From: an uncultured Oscillospiraceae bacterium
GTDB taxonomy: Bacteria > Bacillota_A > Clostridia > Oscillospirales > Oscillospiraceae
DNA: 8,414 nt
Reading direction: 5' to 3'
Assembly (NCBI GenBank): GCA_934589325.1
Contig: CAKTNU010000068.1
Span: 1-8,414 of the forward strand
Each line of letters opens with the position of its first letter. Within the stretch, counting starts at the first letter, position 1. Made by a program: the position numbers and the translations under genes. Positions 1 through 5,792 of the stretch are shown in pieces. Under the pieces are notes generated by a model. It saw nothing but the letters and a program-made list of their open reading frames with translations. It searched no databases and had not been told where the DNA came from.

Positions 1-266
1 GCGGCGTATGTTGCGTCGCGGGCCTTGCACTCCTCCTCGGTGTACTTGGGCTTCTCGTCCATCGAGTAGTCGATGAAGCTCAGCTCAAGGTTGCCGGAGT
101 AGTCGGTGACGGAATCGACATCCTTGAACACCTCGCGCAGTCCCGTTTCAAGGAACCATTTGTAGGAGCTTTTCTGGATCTCCAAGAGGTTTGGCATATC
201 CATGATCTCTTGGGTGCGGGCAAAGCTCTTTCTCAGAGTCTTGCCATAGAGAACATCTTTCGGCAT
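1..266 (-). CDS. rpoB: DNA-directed RNA polymerase subunit beta, N-terminal part (cut by window edge)
   Basis: This is the first 88 codons of the RNA polymerase beta subunit, the catalytic-core protein of transcription. The minus-strand reading begins MPKDVLYGKTLRKSF, continues through MPNLLEIQKSSYKWFL and then LELSFIDYSMDEKPKY. This is the well-conserved opening of bacterial RpoB, including the helix that ends in the Y/F-WFL stretch. The ATG at 266-264 is preceded by an AAGGAG ribosome binding site (plus-strand 276-281) at 9 bases. The gene continues beyond the left edge, so nothing can be said of the rifampicin region or the C-terminus. In many Firmicutes rplL lies directly upstream of rpoB. 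Here the upstream neighbour is instead a plus-strand glycosyltransferase, so rpoB starts its own transcript in this genome. Confidence 0.96.
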   Translation of the reverse strand, partial: MPKDVLYGKTLRKSFARTQEIMDMPNLLEIQKSSYKWFLETGLREVFKDVDSVTDYSGNLELSFIDYSMDEKPKYTEEECKARDATYA

Positions 267-334
267 TGGCGCACTCTCCTTATCAAATAAGTTGCAAACG
301 CCCGGGTGTGTTGTTGAAATTTTATGACCCGGTG

Positions 335-363
335 TTGATTTTACATTGCTCAGATGCTATAAT
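335..363 (+). promoter_or_regulatory. Plus-strand promoter toward the glycosyltransferase gene
   Basis: TTGATT (335-340), a 17-base spacer and a perfect TATAAT (358-363) point to the right. The start should fall near 370, leaving a 160-base leader before the ATG at 534. The promoter lies inside the predicted rpoB leader, and the rpoB promoter lies inside this leader, so the two promoters face each other. A factor-independent terminator at 477-501 sits between this promoter and the gene. Confidence 0.68.
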
Positions 364-378
364 TGCGATATTGAAAGT

Positions 379-391
379 GGGATATTATCCC
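379..391. promoter_or_regulatory. Short palindrome between the two facing promoters (possible operator)
   Basis: GGGATA-T-TATCCC is a perfect 6+1+6 palindrome. It sits 15 bases beyond the plus-strand -10 and about 25 bases from the minus-strand -10, inside the stretch transcribed in both directions. It could be an operator or a small RNA hairpin in either leader. Only symmetry and position support this. Confidence 0.3.
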
Positions 392-415
392 CTTCCCCGG
401 CAAACATAGCAAGGT

Positions 416-445
416 ATTATACCATTTGTCATATTGCAAAGTCAA
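416..445 (-). promoter_or_regulatory. Promoter of rpoB (sigma-A type, extended -10)
   Basis: Read on the minus strand: TTGACT (plus 440-445), an 18-base spacer, then TATAAT (plus 416-421) preceded by TGG, which makes an extended -10. Transcription should start near 409 and give rpoB a leader of about 140 bases. That leader contains CCGGGT/ACCCGG arms (302-307 and 328-333) that could pair. The position immediately upstream of a core gene makes it the likely rpoB promoter. It has not been shown experimentally. Confidence 0.75.
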
Positions 446-446
446 G

Positions 447-501
447 GCTTATTTTATTAAATAAGCACTTTTTCAGGCGGCTGTCCCAGCCGCGTTTTTT
501 T
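447..501 (+). terminator. Hairpin pair ending in a factor-independent terminator, upstream of the glycosyltransferase
   Basis: The main element is a 7-bp GC stem, GCGGCTG (477-483) with CAGCCGC (487-493) around a TCC loop, followed by G and seven T (495-501). This is a classic plus-strand terminator. Just before it lies a perfect 8-bp AT-rich hairpin, GCTTATTT (447-454) / AAATAAGC (459-466), followed by ACTTTTT. No plus-strand gene ends here. The only visible transcript it could stop is the one starting near 370, so it either attenuates the downstream gene or ends a short RNA of about 130 bases. On the minus strand no T run follows, so it should act only rightward. Confidence 0.72.
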
Positions 502-533
502 ATAGCATCATTTTATCGGCAAGAGGTAAGGTC

Positions 534-1766
534 ATGGATATCCGCGTTGTCATTATGCTTGCGCTCACCGGCGCTCTCGCGCTTGCGCTGTTATATAAGG
601 AGGGGCTTCTCAAGGATCCCGCGCCGATCGCGGCGGCAGCAGCACTGACTGTGCTTGCGCTCGTCCTCCGTGCCCTCGTTTTTGACTATGAGACGCTTGA
701 CTATCAGAATTTTCTGACCCACTGGGTCGATTATTTCCGGCAGCGCGGCGGCTGGCGTGCACTGCGTGACCCGGTCGGGAACTACAATATTCCTTATCTG
801 TACTTCATGGCGCTGTTCTCCTACAGCTCCGTGAAGGACCTGTATCTCATCAAGATCCTTTCAACCGTGTTCGACGTGCTGCTGGCCTATTCCGCTATGC
901 GGCTCGTATCACGCTGGCAGAGCTCCGTCTGGCTGCGGCTAGTCTGCTTTTTCACGGTGCTGCTGTGGCCGACCGTGTTCCTTAACAGCGCCGTCTGGTC
1001 ACAGTGCGACAGCATATATGTGGCTCTCGCGCTGCTGGGCATCGACCTTGCGCTGGATGACCGGCCCATACTGTCCATGACCTGCATCGCGCTGTCATTC
1101 GGCTTCAAGCTGCAGGCCGTGTTTATCATGCCGGTGTACGCGGTGCTGTGGATGCAGGGCAAATTCAAGTGGTATCATTTCCTCGTGTTTCCCGGCGTGT
1201 ATGTTCTGCTGGTCCTGCCCGCTGTCATCGCCGGGCGGCCGTTCATGGACACGATACTGCTGTATTTCAGTCAGACCGGCAGCATCGGTTCGGGGCTGAA
1301 CTACAATTCTTCCTCCATTTTCGCCATGCTGCGCAACGTATCCGACCAGGACGCCGCTGCATCGGCCGGCATAATCGGGGCGTTTGCGTATATGCTAGCC
1401 GTGCTCGGGCTGTGCTTTGCCAAGCGCAGCCGGCTGAACGATACCGCAGTGCTTGCCGCCGCCGTTCTGCTTGCGGTCGGCATCCCATTCCAGCTGCCGC
1501 ATATGCATGACCGGTATTTCTATGCAGCGGATATTTTGACCCTCGCGCTTGCTTTCGCGCTGCCGAAATACTCCCCTGCCGCACTGCTGACGGAGTTTGC
1601 CTCGCTGCTGGGCTATCACGCATACCTGAAAATGAAGTTTCTACTCCCGATGCGCTATGGCTCCGCCGCGCTCATCGTCGTGCTGCTTATGGCGATAATT
1701 CTGCTCGCGGATTCGCTCTGCGGAAAAAACGGTGTCCAAAAACGGCCGAAACGGGAAAAAACATAA
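534..1766 (+). CDS. GT-C fold membrane glycosyltransferase (Gpi18-like/mannosyltransferase-type)
   Basis: This 410-residue protein has about ten hydrophobic segments and a short basic tail (KRPKREKT). It looks like a GT-C glycosyltransferase, the class that uses polyprenyl-phosphate sugars at the outer face of the membrane. Features seen: after the first membrane segments an acidic loop DYETLDYQNF (residues 51-60), where GT-C enzymes keep their catalytic Asp; NSAVWSQCDSIY (151-162), matching the WGQ-D-type signature of this superfamily; FKLQA (191-195), the usual K-x-Q segment; and PHMHDRYFY (322-330), similar to the H-E-R-Y motif late in the protein. The sugar and acceptor cannot be read from sequence. 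The start at 534 has AAGAGGTAAGG just upstream. The gene is preceded by a promoter and a leader terminator and followed by the separately promoted tRNA, so it appears monocistronic. A transporter is less likely given these motifs. Confidence 0.8.
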   Translation: MDIRVVIMLALTGALALALLYKEGLLKDPAPIAAAAALTVLALVLRALVFDYETLDYQNFLTHWVDYFRQRGGWRALRDPVGNYNIPYLYFMALFSYSSVKDLYLIKILSTVFDVLLAYSAMRLVSRWQSSVWLRLVCFFTVLLWPTVFLNSAVWSQCDSIYVALALLGIDLALDDRPILSMTCIALSFGFKLQAVFIMPVYAVLWMQGKFKWYHFLVFPGVYVLLVLPAVIAGRPFMDTILLYFSQTGSIGSGLNYNSSSIFAMLRNVSDQDAAASAGIIGAFAYMLAVLGLCFAKRSRLNDTAVLAAAVLLAVGIPFQLPHMHDRYFYAADILTLALAFALPKYSPAALLTEFASLLGYHAYLKMKFLLPMRYGSAALIVVLLMAIILLADSLCGKNGVQKRPKREKT

Positions 1767-1775
1767 AATTCATGC

Positions 1776-1803
1776 TTGACAAACTGATTTTATCTGCTAT
1801 AAT
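1776..1803 (+). promoter_or_regulatory. Promoter of tRNA-Leu
   Basis: TTGACA (1776-1781), a 16-base spacer and TATAAT (1798-1803) form consensus hexamers 10 bases after the glycosyltransferase stop codon. Transcription should start near 1810, giving a precursor with about 65 leader bases before the mature tRNA 5' end at 1875. The leader contains ATGCCT (1809-1814) and AGGCAT (1859-1864), which could pair across it. Confidence 0.82.
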
Positions 1804-1874
1804 AACTCATGCCTTAAATGTGGCGCGCCAATGATGCGAACGGGTTTAAATGGATCCGAGGCATCGGCGAATAA

Positions 1875-1959
1875 GCGAGAGTGCTGGAACAGGTAGACAG
1901 GCACGTTTGAGGGGCGTGTGTCAACCGACGTGGGAGTTCAAGTCTCCTCTCTCGCACCA
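1875..1959 (+). tRNA. tRNA-Leu (anticodon GAG), CCA encoded
   Basis: An 85-base cloverleaf can be folded by hand. The acceptor stem is GCGAGAG/CTCTCGC, with discriminator A and a genomically encoded CCA at 1957-1959. The D arm carries CTG/CAG and AGGTAGA. The anticodon stem CACGT/GCGTG holds the loop TTGAGGG with anticodon GAG at 1909-1911, which reads CUC and CUU leucine codons. The long variable arm is a GTC-AACC-GAC hairpin, as expected for a class II tRNA. The T arm is GGGAG-TTCAAGT-CTCCT. Leucine identity follows from the anticodon and the long variable arm together. Confidence 0.95.
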
Positions 1960-1960
1960 T

Positions 1961-2007
1961 AAAAAAGAAGAACCTGAGTTCATAGAACTCAGGTTCTTCT
2001 TTATTTT
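1961..2007. terminator. Bidirectional terminator between tRNA-Leu and the minus-strand methyltransferase operon
   Basis: A 17-bp perfect stem has arms 1964-1980 and 1986-2002 around the loop CATAG. On the plus strand it is followed by TATTTT and ends the tRNA transcript. On the minus strand it is followed by a T run (the A run at 1961-1966) and ends the operon whose last gene stops at 2054. The stem begins two bases after the tRNA CCA. Confidence 0.9.
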
Positions 2008-2053
2008 CATTGATTTTTCGGCACTGCCGCTTTCCTGCGCCGCTCGGTTTATA

Positions 2054-2754
2054 CTATCTTTTCAGGATATCAACTATCTTTGCAAAGTCCTCTTTTGCCT
2101 CGGGGAAGTAAGGGAGCATGCAGTAGCAGTGTATCATTCCTGAGCGGGCAGTGCAGGTGTACGGAATATTGGAGCGCCTGCATGCGTGCCGTTTCCTCGT
2201 CATTCCACATCACCTCGCCGGGGGACACGGCGATTATATGCCGCGGCTGCGGCAGCGGAGCGCCGAGCGCACTGTTATGCGCCGCTATTCCGAGTGCCAG
2301 CGCACCGCCGGACGAGAAGCCGCAGGTGCTGATGTTCCCGCCGTATATCTCCGTCATCTGCCGGTAACATTCATACGCCATCGCGTAGGTCTCGGTTATG
2401 CAGTGCTCGGTACACAGCGGATAGCACGGGAACCACACGTCGCTGTCGGTCTCCCTGCAGAGCCTGCGCAGGATTATCGCGTCACCCTTGTCTGGCCCTA
2501 TCACCATGCCGCCGCCAAAAAAAGAACAGAATTGCGCGCTTGGCCGGTCTCTCCTCCCTGCGGACTATCAGGCACGGGAAGCCGTTTATCATCTTCTTTT
2601 CATAGTATGCCTTACGGTCTGTCGGCATGAAAAAGCCGCGGCTGCGGTTCTGCTTTTCTATCACTCTCAGCATTTCATCCTGCGGCAGCCGAAACGCCTT
2701 TTTCACGCCGGCCAGCTTGTAAACTCCACGTATCAATGACGCACCAAAGCTCAT
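2054..2754 (-). pseudogene. Decayed alpha/beta hydrolase (HGGG/GxSxG lipase-esterase type), two frame breaks
   Basis: Three minus-strand reading frames together spell one alpha/beta hydrolase. The N-terminal frame starts at 2754 (MSFGASLIRGVYK) behind a GAGGTG site and runs to AILFFF. At a T7 run (plus A run 2517-2523) the frame shifts by one into GGGMVIGPDKGD, the oxyanion-hole region. This second frame carries CGFSSGGALA, the GxSxG nucleophile elbow, and SPGEV, then fails after RMQAL near 2172. The third frame resumes with NIPYT and GMIHCYCMLPYF, holding the catalytic-His segment, and ends with KR and a stop at 2056-2054. The coded length is about 233 residues. Relatives I know are near 300, so roughly 70 residues appear lost at the second break, including the part that normally carries the catalytic acid. 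With a frameshift and a deletion it is very probably non-functional. It is the last gene of the methyltransferase operon. Confidence 0.85.
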
Positions 2755-2758
2755 AATT

Positions 2759-2842
2759 TCACCTCAGATCAAAAAATACAGACCCAGAAACATGCCCGAC
2801 GCATGCCGGAAGCCGCGTGTTTTTTACGGCGGTCATCGTCAT
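2759..2842 (-). CDS. Possible 27-residue small ORF between the two hydrolases
   Basis: The 107-base gap between the hydrolases contains ATG at 2842-2840, with GGAGG (plus 2851-2855) placed 8 bases upstream. The reading MTMTAVKNTRLPACV continues to a TGA at 2761-2759, which lies inside the GAGGTGA ribosome binding site of the next gene. The peptide resembles nothing I recognise. It may be a coupling ORF, a remnant of a lost gene or chance. Another frame of the same stretch ends in a hydrophobic MFLGLYFLI before its stop, which could equally be a leftover membrane-protein tail. Confidence 0.22.
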   Translation of the reverse strand: MTMTAVKNTRLPACVGHVSGSVFFDLR

Positions 2843-2861
2843 ATCGAAAGCCTCCGTGTTC

Positions 2862-3626
2862 TCAGTGGACTATGCTCTTCACGAGCTGCGCCCACTTATC
2901 GGGATAGCGCACCAGCAGCTCCTCATGCTGCAGGTCGTGCTCGTGAATGACGGGATGCGCAAAGTGACGCATATAGCGCTCACGGTATTTTTCACCCATT
3001 TTCAGCGCATAGAATATATGTATCTCGGTGCCGGGGATATCGATCTTATCCGGCAGCAGCGTGATAAGGTCGGAGCAGAACTGATTGCTGCAGCTGCGCT
3101 TCGTCACATACGGCCGTGCACCGCCGAACATATCCATAAATGCCCCGACGTATTCCGGCATCTCCGCCCTGTTCTTTTCAAGCCGATCCTGTAAAAATTT
3201 CAGCTTGAAACGCCCGTCCCGTATCAGCGGGTACAGCAGCGGCATCAGCAGCGAGGTCTGCAGGCGCGCCACAAACGGCGAGGCCTGATCGAGGTCGGAG
3301 CTTCCGATTATGCCGTAGTCAATATGTATATTTCCCCGCGCCGCCAGCAGTCCGACAAAGGAACCGCCGAGCGAGCAGCCGTAGACTGCGCGTATGTGTC
3401 CGCCGCAGTGCTCCTTTATATAAGCCTCTATTTTCCCGGTCTCCTCCGTCATCGTCGTGAACTCCGTCCGCTCGCTCTCGTCAAATCCGTCATAGCTGAC
3501 GACAAGGACCCGATAGTCCCGTTCAAGCAGCGGAACAACGTGCTCAAAGCTGCGCCAGTCACAGCATGTGCCGGGCAGCAGCATTATTACCGGGGCGCTC
3601 TCCGCTCCGAAAGAATATACCTTCAT
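2862..3626 (-). CDS. Alpha/beta hydrolase
   Basis: A 254-residue soluble protein with the alpha/beta hydrolase plan. The first strand and oxyanion loop are VIMLLPGTCCDW (residues 13-24). The second strand is RVLVVSYDGF (39-48). The nucleophile elbow is VYGCSLGGSF (81-90), with Ser85 as nucleophile. A cap-like helical stretch spans about 115-195, and HDLQHEELL (230-238) offers His230 or His234 as the catalytic base. No clear catalytic Asp appears after strand 7 (HIFYALKMGEKY), so the third triad member is uncertain. The ATG at 3626 has GGGGGAG upstream, 15 bases after the class I methyltransferase stop, so the two are co-transcribed. The substrate is unknown. In an operon with two methyltransferases, removal of an ester is a reasonable guess but only that. 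Confidence 0.85.
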   Translation of the reverse strand: MKVYSFGAESAPVIMLLPGTCCDWRSFEHVVPLLERDYRVLVVSYDGFDESERTEFTTMTEETGKIEAYIKEHCGGHIRAVYGCSLGGSFVGLLAARGNIHIDYGIIGSSDLDQASPFVARLQTSLLMPLLYPLIRDGRFKLKFLQDRLEKNRAEMPEYVGAFMDMFGGARPYVTKRSCSNQFCSDLITLLPDKIDIPGTEIHIFYALKMGEKYRERYMRHFAHPVIHEHDLQHEELLVRYPDKWAQLVKSIVH

Positions 3627-3641
3627 TCTTCTGCTCCCCCG

Positions 3642-4250
3642 TCATTTCCGCGCCGTGACGCAGAGCCAGCCTCTCCGGTTCTTGTGCACCCGGATATCGC
3701 CGAAGCCGGCCTGTTCCATCGCGGATCTCAGTTTTGCGTCATTGTATATGCGCATACCCTCGACGATCTCGGTCCACTTGTCGTCCTTGGCCGTGTCGCC
3801 GCTGCACTCGTTGCATACGAGAAATGTCCCGCCCGGCTTCAGTACGCGCCATACCTCACGGAAGCTCTGCGGCAGCTCCGGCCAGAAGTACACGGTCTCG
3901 AACGCCGTGACGAGGCCGAACTGCCCGTCCGCAAACGGCAGCTCCGCAACGCTGGCCTGGAGCACCTCGCATCGTCCGGCCTCTATCGCCCTCCTGTTGA
4001 GGCGGCGCGACCTTTCAACGCTGACAGGAGAATAATCTATGCCCTTGACACGCCCCGCCGGATATTTCTTGAGCAGCTTCCCTATGTTCGCCCCGCCGCC
4101 GCAGCCGCAGTCGAGCGCATCCGTGTCCGCCGCTCCGCCGGCAAATCCAAGCCCCCAGCCGGCAAGCGCGCTGTGGCCCAGGTTCATCATCGCTACCATG
4201 ACCTTTCCGCCGAAGCCCTCCGGCCTGCGCGTATTCTCAAAAAAAGACAT
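3642..4250 (-). CDS. Class I SAM-dependent methyltransferase
   Basis: A 202-residue protein of the UbiE/methyltransferase-11 type. It shows motif I LDCGCGGGANIG (residues 46-57, glycine-rich SAM loop), an acidic end of strand 2 at GIDYSPVS (70-77), LPFADGQFGLVTAFE (104-118) and LKPGGTFLV (137-145). It transfers the methyl group of S-adenosylmethionine to a small molecule that the sequence does not identify. The start codon overlaps the stop of the upstream gene as TAATG, sharing base 4250, so translation is probably coupled. Codons 2-4 (TCT TTT TTT) form a T7 run directly after the ATG, a slippage-prone place. No separate ribosome binding site is needed or obvious. Confidence 0.9.
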   Translation of the reverse strand: MSFFENTRRPEGFGGKVMVAMMNLGHSALAGWGLGFAGGAADTDALDCGCGGGANIGKLLKKYPAGRVKGIDYSPVSVERSRRLNRRAIEAGRCEVLQASVAELPFADGQFGLVTAFETVYFWPELPQSFREVWRVLKPGGTFLVCNECSGDTAKDDKWTEIVEGMRIYNDAKLRSAMEQAGFGDIRVHKNRRGWLCVTARK

Positions 4251-5050
4251 TACCGCGCCTCCCCGGACTTCCGAAGAACGATGATACGGTTTGAGATATT
4301 GCGCACAAGCGTCAGCTTATCCAGCAGCCTGTAGATAGGTACAAACTCCGCCATTCCCTCCGTAAGTCCGTGCTCCTCGGCAAATTCAAAGCCCGGCAGT
4401 ATATCTGCAAGCGCCCGGCCGTCCTTGATGCCCCACGTGAATTTCGCGTTGCTGCCTTCAATGGACTTCTCCTTGAACCGCTTCACGATCATGGGGTTCA
4501 TGATCTCAACGAACACGTCCGCCCGCTCAAAGCGGCCGGATATCACCTCGAATATGCGCTGCACATCCGGCTGTGTCAGATACATGGTCAGCCCTTCTAT
4601 TATTATAAGCGCCGACGACGCATCGCTTATCTCGCCGCCCCAATCATCCATGGCAGACATCGCTATCTGCGATATGCTCCCGCGCTCCGGCAGCAGCTTT
4701 TCGCGCACTGCCATCGTCTCCGGCAGGTCGAGGTTATACCAGCGGCCAAAGCCCTTCACCCTGTAGCAGCGGGTATCCAGCCCGCAGGCAATGTTCACGA
4801 CGGTCGTGCCGGGATGCCCGTCAAGATATGCGCTGACGAGTCTGTCCAGCACGATCGTGCGCGCTATGACTCCGCTGTGCATGGCGGAGTCCTTATCGGC
4901 AAGTGAGAAGTCGTAATCCAGCTTATCCACAAGCTCGACAGCCTTATCGTCCCGTATCGCGCCGCGTGTCCGCGTCTCCTTCGCCCGGGCATACACCGTC
5001 TGCAGCATCGTTTCCGGCACACCGGAAAGCGTTATTTTTTCGCTCATCAT
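4250..5050 (-). CDS. LCM/TcmP-family O-methyltransferase
   Basis: A 266-residue protein of the leucine carboxyl methyltransferase/TcmP family, SAM-dependent enzymes that often methylate carboxylates or hydroxyls of small molecules. Diagnostic segments are the N-terminal VYARAKETRTRGAI and D-x-A-V-E-L region, the motif I variant NIACGLDTRCYR (residues 86-97), WYNLDLPE (104-111) with the acidic SAM-ribose contact, and EGLTMYL (152-158) after strand 4. Two adjacent ATGs exist (5050 and 5047). GGAGG lies only 3 bases before the first but 6 before the second, so the true start is probably 5047. This is the first gene of the minus-strand operon, with a consensus promoter at 5151-5179. The substrate is unknown, and both bacterial small-molecule and protein carboxyl methylation are possible. 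Confidence 0.88.
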   Translation of the reverse strand: MMSEKITLSGVPETMLQTVYARAKETRTRGAIRDDKAVELVDKLDYDFSLADKDSAMHSGVIARTIVLDRLVSAYLDGHPGTTVVNIACGLDTRCYRVKGFGRWYNLDLPETMAVREKLLPERGSISQIAMSAMDDWGGEISDASSALIIIEGLTMYLTQPDVQRIFEVISGRFERADVFVEIMNPMIVKRFKEKSIEGSNAKFTWGIKDGRALADILPGFEFAEEHGLTEGMAEFVPIYRLLDKLTLVRNISNRIIVLRKSGEAR

Positions 5051-5104
5051 GTTCCTCCCTGCGGCTGTGCCGCTCAGTTAGTTATCTTTAACCGTAATCC
5101 GTTC

Positions 5105-5129
5105 AAAAAGCCGCCGAAAGGCAGCCTTT
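5105..5129 (-). terminator. Terminator hairpin in the methyltransferase-operon leader (possible attenuator)
   Basis: Read on the minus strand: a 10-bp stem, AAAGGCTGCC (5129-5120) with GGCGGCTTTT (5115-5106), two or three wobble pairs, the tetraloop TTTC and a run of five T (5109-5105). It lies downstream of the merR-like gene stop (5222) and could end that transcript. The strong promoter at 5151-5179 lies before it, so it is also inside the leader of the methyltransferase operon. Near the start codon GCGGC (5073-5069) and GCCGC (5065-5061) form a second small hairpin next to the ribosome binding site. The AGCCGC arm there could instead pair with GCGGCT of the terminator. Confidence 0.65.
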
Positions 5130-5150
5130 GAATTTTTATTTTCCAGCTAC

Positions 5151-5179
5151 ATTATAATTTCGCAGCCTCCCGCTGTCAA
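5151..5179 (-). promoter_or_regulatory. Consensus promoter of the methyltransferase-hydrolase operon
   Basis: On the minus strand TTGACA (plus 5174-5179), a 17-base spacer and TATAAT (plus 5151-5156) match the sigma-A consensus at all twelve positions with ideal spacing. The start should fall near 5145, leaving a leader of about 95 bases. A promoter this strong followed by a terminator suggests that output is set after initiation. Confidence 0.85.
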
Positions 5180-5221
5180 CCCGGGGAAGCTCCGCGCAGG
5201 CAAAAAGTTTTCCGCTCCGCG

Positions 5222-5662
5222 TCATTCGTGCGCACGGTCGTATATCTTCTGAATGTCCTCCGGCAGCTTATCCGGAAGCATGGCGTATATCGCGTCCTCA
5301 TTGCCGTCGGCCATGGCACGCTCATAGTACCAGCACTTGAAATTGAGCATGTCCAGCGTCCGCTCAAGGCGGCGCATCTCGTCCTCTACCTTTTCGCGCT
5401 GGCGCAGGAACAGCTCGCGGCGCTGGGCATATGTCCCACTCCCCTCCGCGCACCACTGCATGAACTGCTTGATGTCCTTTATCTCGAGCCCGGATTTCTT
5501 CAGGCACTCGATGACCCGCAGAGCCTCCAGTTCTCTGTCCTCAAAGCGGCGTATGCCCGAGCTGCGCTCCAGCCCCGGGAACAGCCCCTCCTTATCGTAA
5601 TATCTGAGCGTTGAGATCGGCAGTCCGAACATCTCGGACACCTGACCGATTGTATAGTACAT
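5222..5662 (-). CDS. MerR-family transcriptional regulator (NmlR/AdhR-like, Cys53)
   Basis: A 146-residue regulator. The N-terminal winged helix-turn-helix is YTIGQVSEMFGLPISTLRYY (residues 3-22), followed by DKEGL, GIRRFEDRELEALRVIECLK, the MerR wing and second helix pair. A coiled-coil dimer helix spans about 80-108 and a short effector tail ends with NFKCWYYERAM. MerR proteins bind symmetric sites within over-long promoter spacers and untwist them. Cys53 in VIECLKKSGLE sits where the NmlR and AdhR proteins, which sense aldehydes and thiol stress, keep their conserved cysteine. Here the match is by position and surroundings, not an alignment. The ATG at 5662 has GGAGG 7 bases upstream. It is divergent from the flavoprotein gene, shares its control region, and is probably autoregulated. 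Confidence 0.9.
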   Translation of the reverse strand: MYYTIGQVSEMFGLPISTLRYYDKEGLFPGLERSSGIRRFEDRELEALRVIECLKKSGLEIKDIKQFMQWCAEGSGTYAQRRELFLRQREKVEDEMRRLERTLDMLNFKCWYYERAMADGNEDAIYAMLPDKLPEDIQKIYDRAHE

Positions 5663-5704
5663 ATCCTGTCCTCCGGAAATAACAAAAAATTCACGAAAAG
5701 CATC

Positions 5705-5735
5705 TTGACCTAAAGTCAGCTTTAGAGTATATATT
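5705..5735 (+). promoter_or_regulatory. MerR-type promoter and operator of the flavoprotein operon
   Basis: TTGACC (5705-5710) and TATATT (5730-5735) are separated by 19 bases, the over-long spacing typical of MerR-activated promoters. The spacer contains the perfect inverted repeat CTAAAG-TCAG-CTTTAG (5710-5725). This is the expected binding site of the adjacent MerR protein. Transcription should start near 5742 and read the flavoprotein, CMD and cupin genes. The regulator assignment is inference from family behaviour and geometry. Confidence 0.8.
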
Positions 5736-5765
5736 ATTATAGCACACGGCGGGGGCTCCCGTCAA
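5736..5765 (-). promoter_or_regulatory. Promoter of the MerR-family regulator gene
   Basis: On the minus strand TTGACG (plus 5760-5765), an 18-base spacer and TATAAT (plus 5736-5741). The -10 abuts the -10 of the opposing promoter, and the transcript would begin near 5729 and run straight through the operator at 5710-5725. A bound regulator should therefore repress its own gene. Confidence 0.7.
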
Positions 5766-5792
5766 TCAATATAACTGCATGGAGGATGCTCA

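Noticed and set aside
1875..1959. tRNA-Leu as an integration site
   Set aside because: No integrase, no duplicated tRNA 3' end and no mobile-element genes are visible on either side.
2517..2523. Programmed slippage at the T7 run as a way to make a functional hydrolase
   Set aside because: Slippage could repair the first break, but the second break near 2172 also removes about 70 residues, so the product would still be defective.
3324..4334. Long plus-strand open frame of 336 codons
   Set aside because: It lies opposite the hydrolase and methyltransferase genes, which have clear family motifs and ribosome binding sites. The plus reading is Arg/Ala/Pro-rich with no motif, typical of an antisense shadow in GC-rich DNA.
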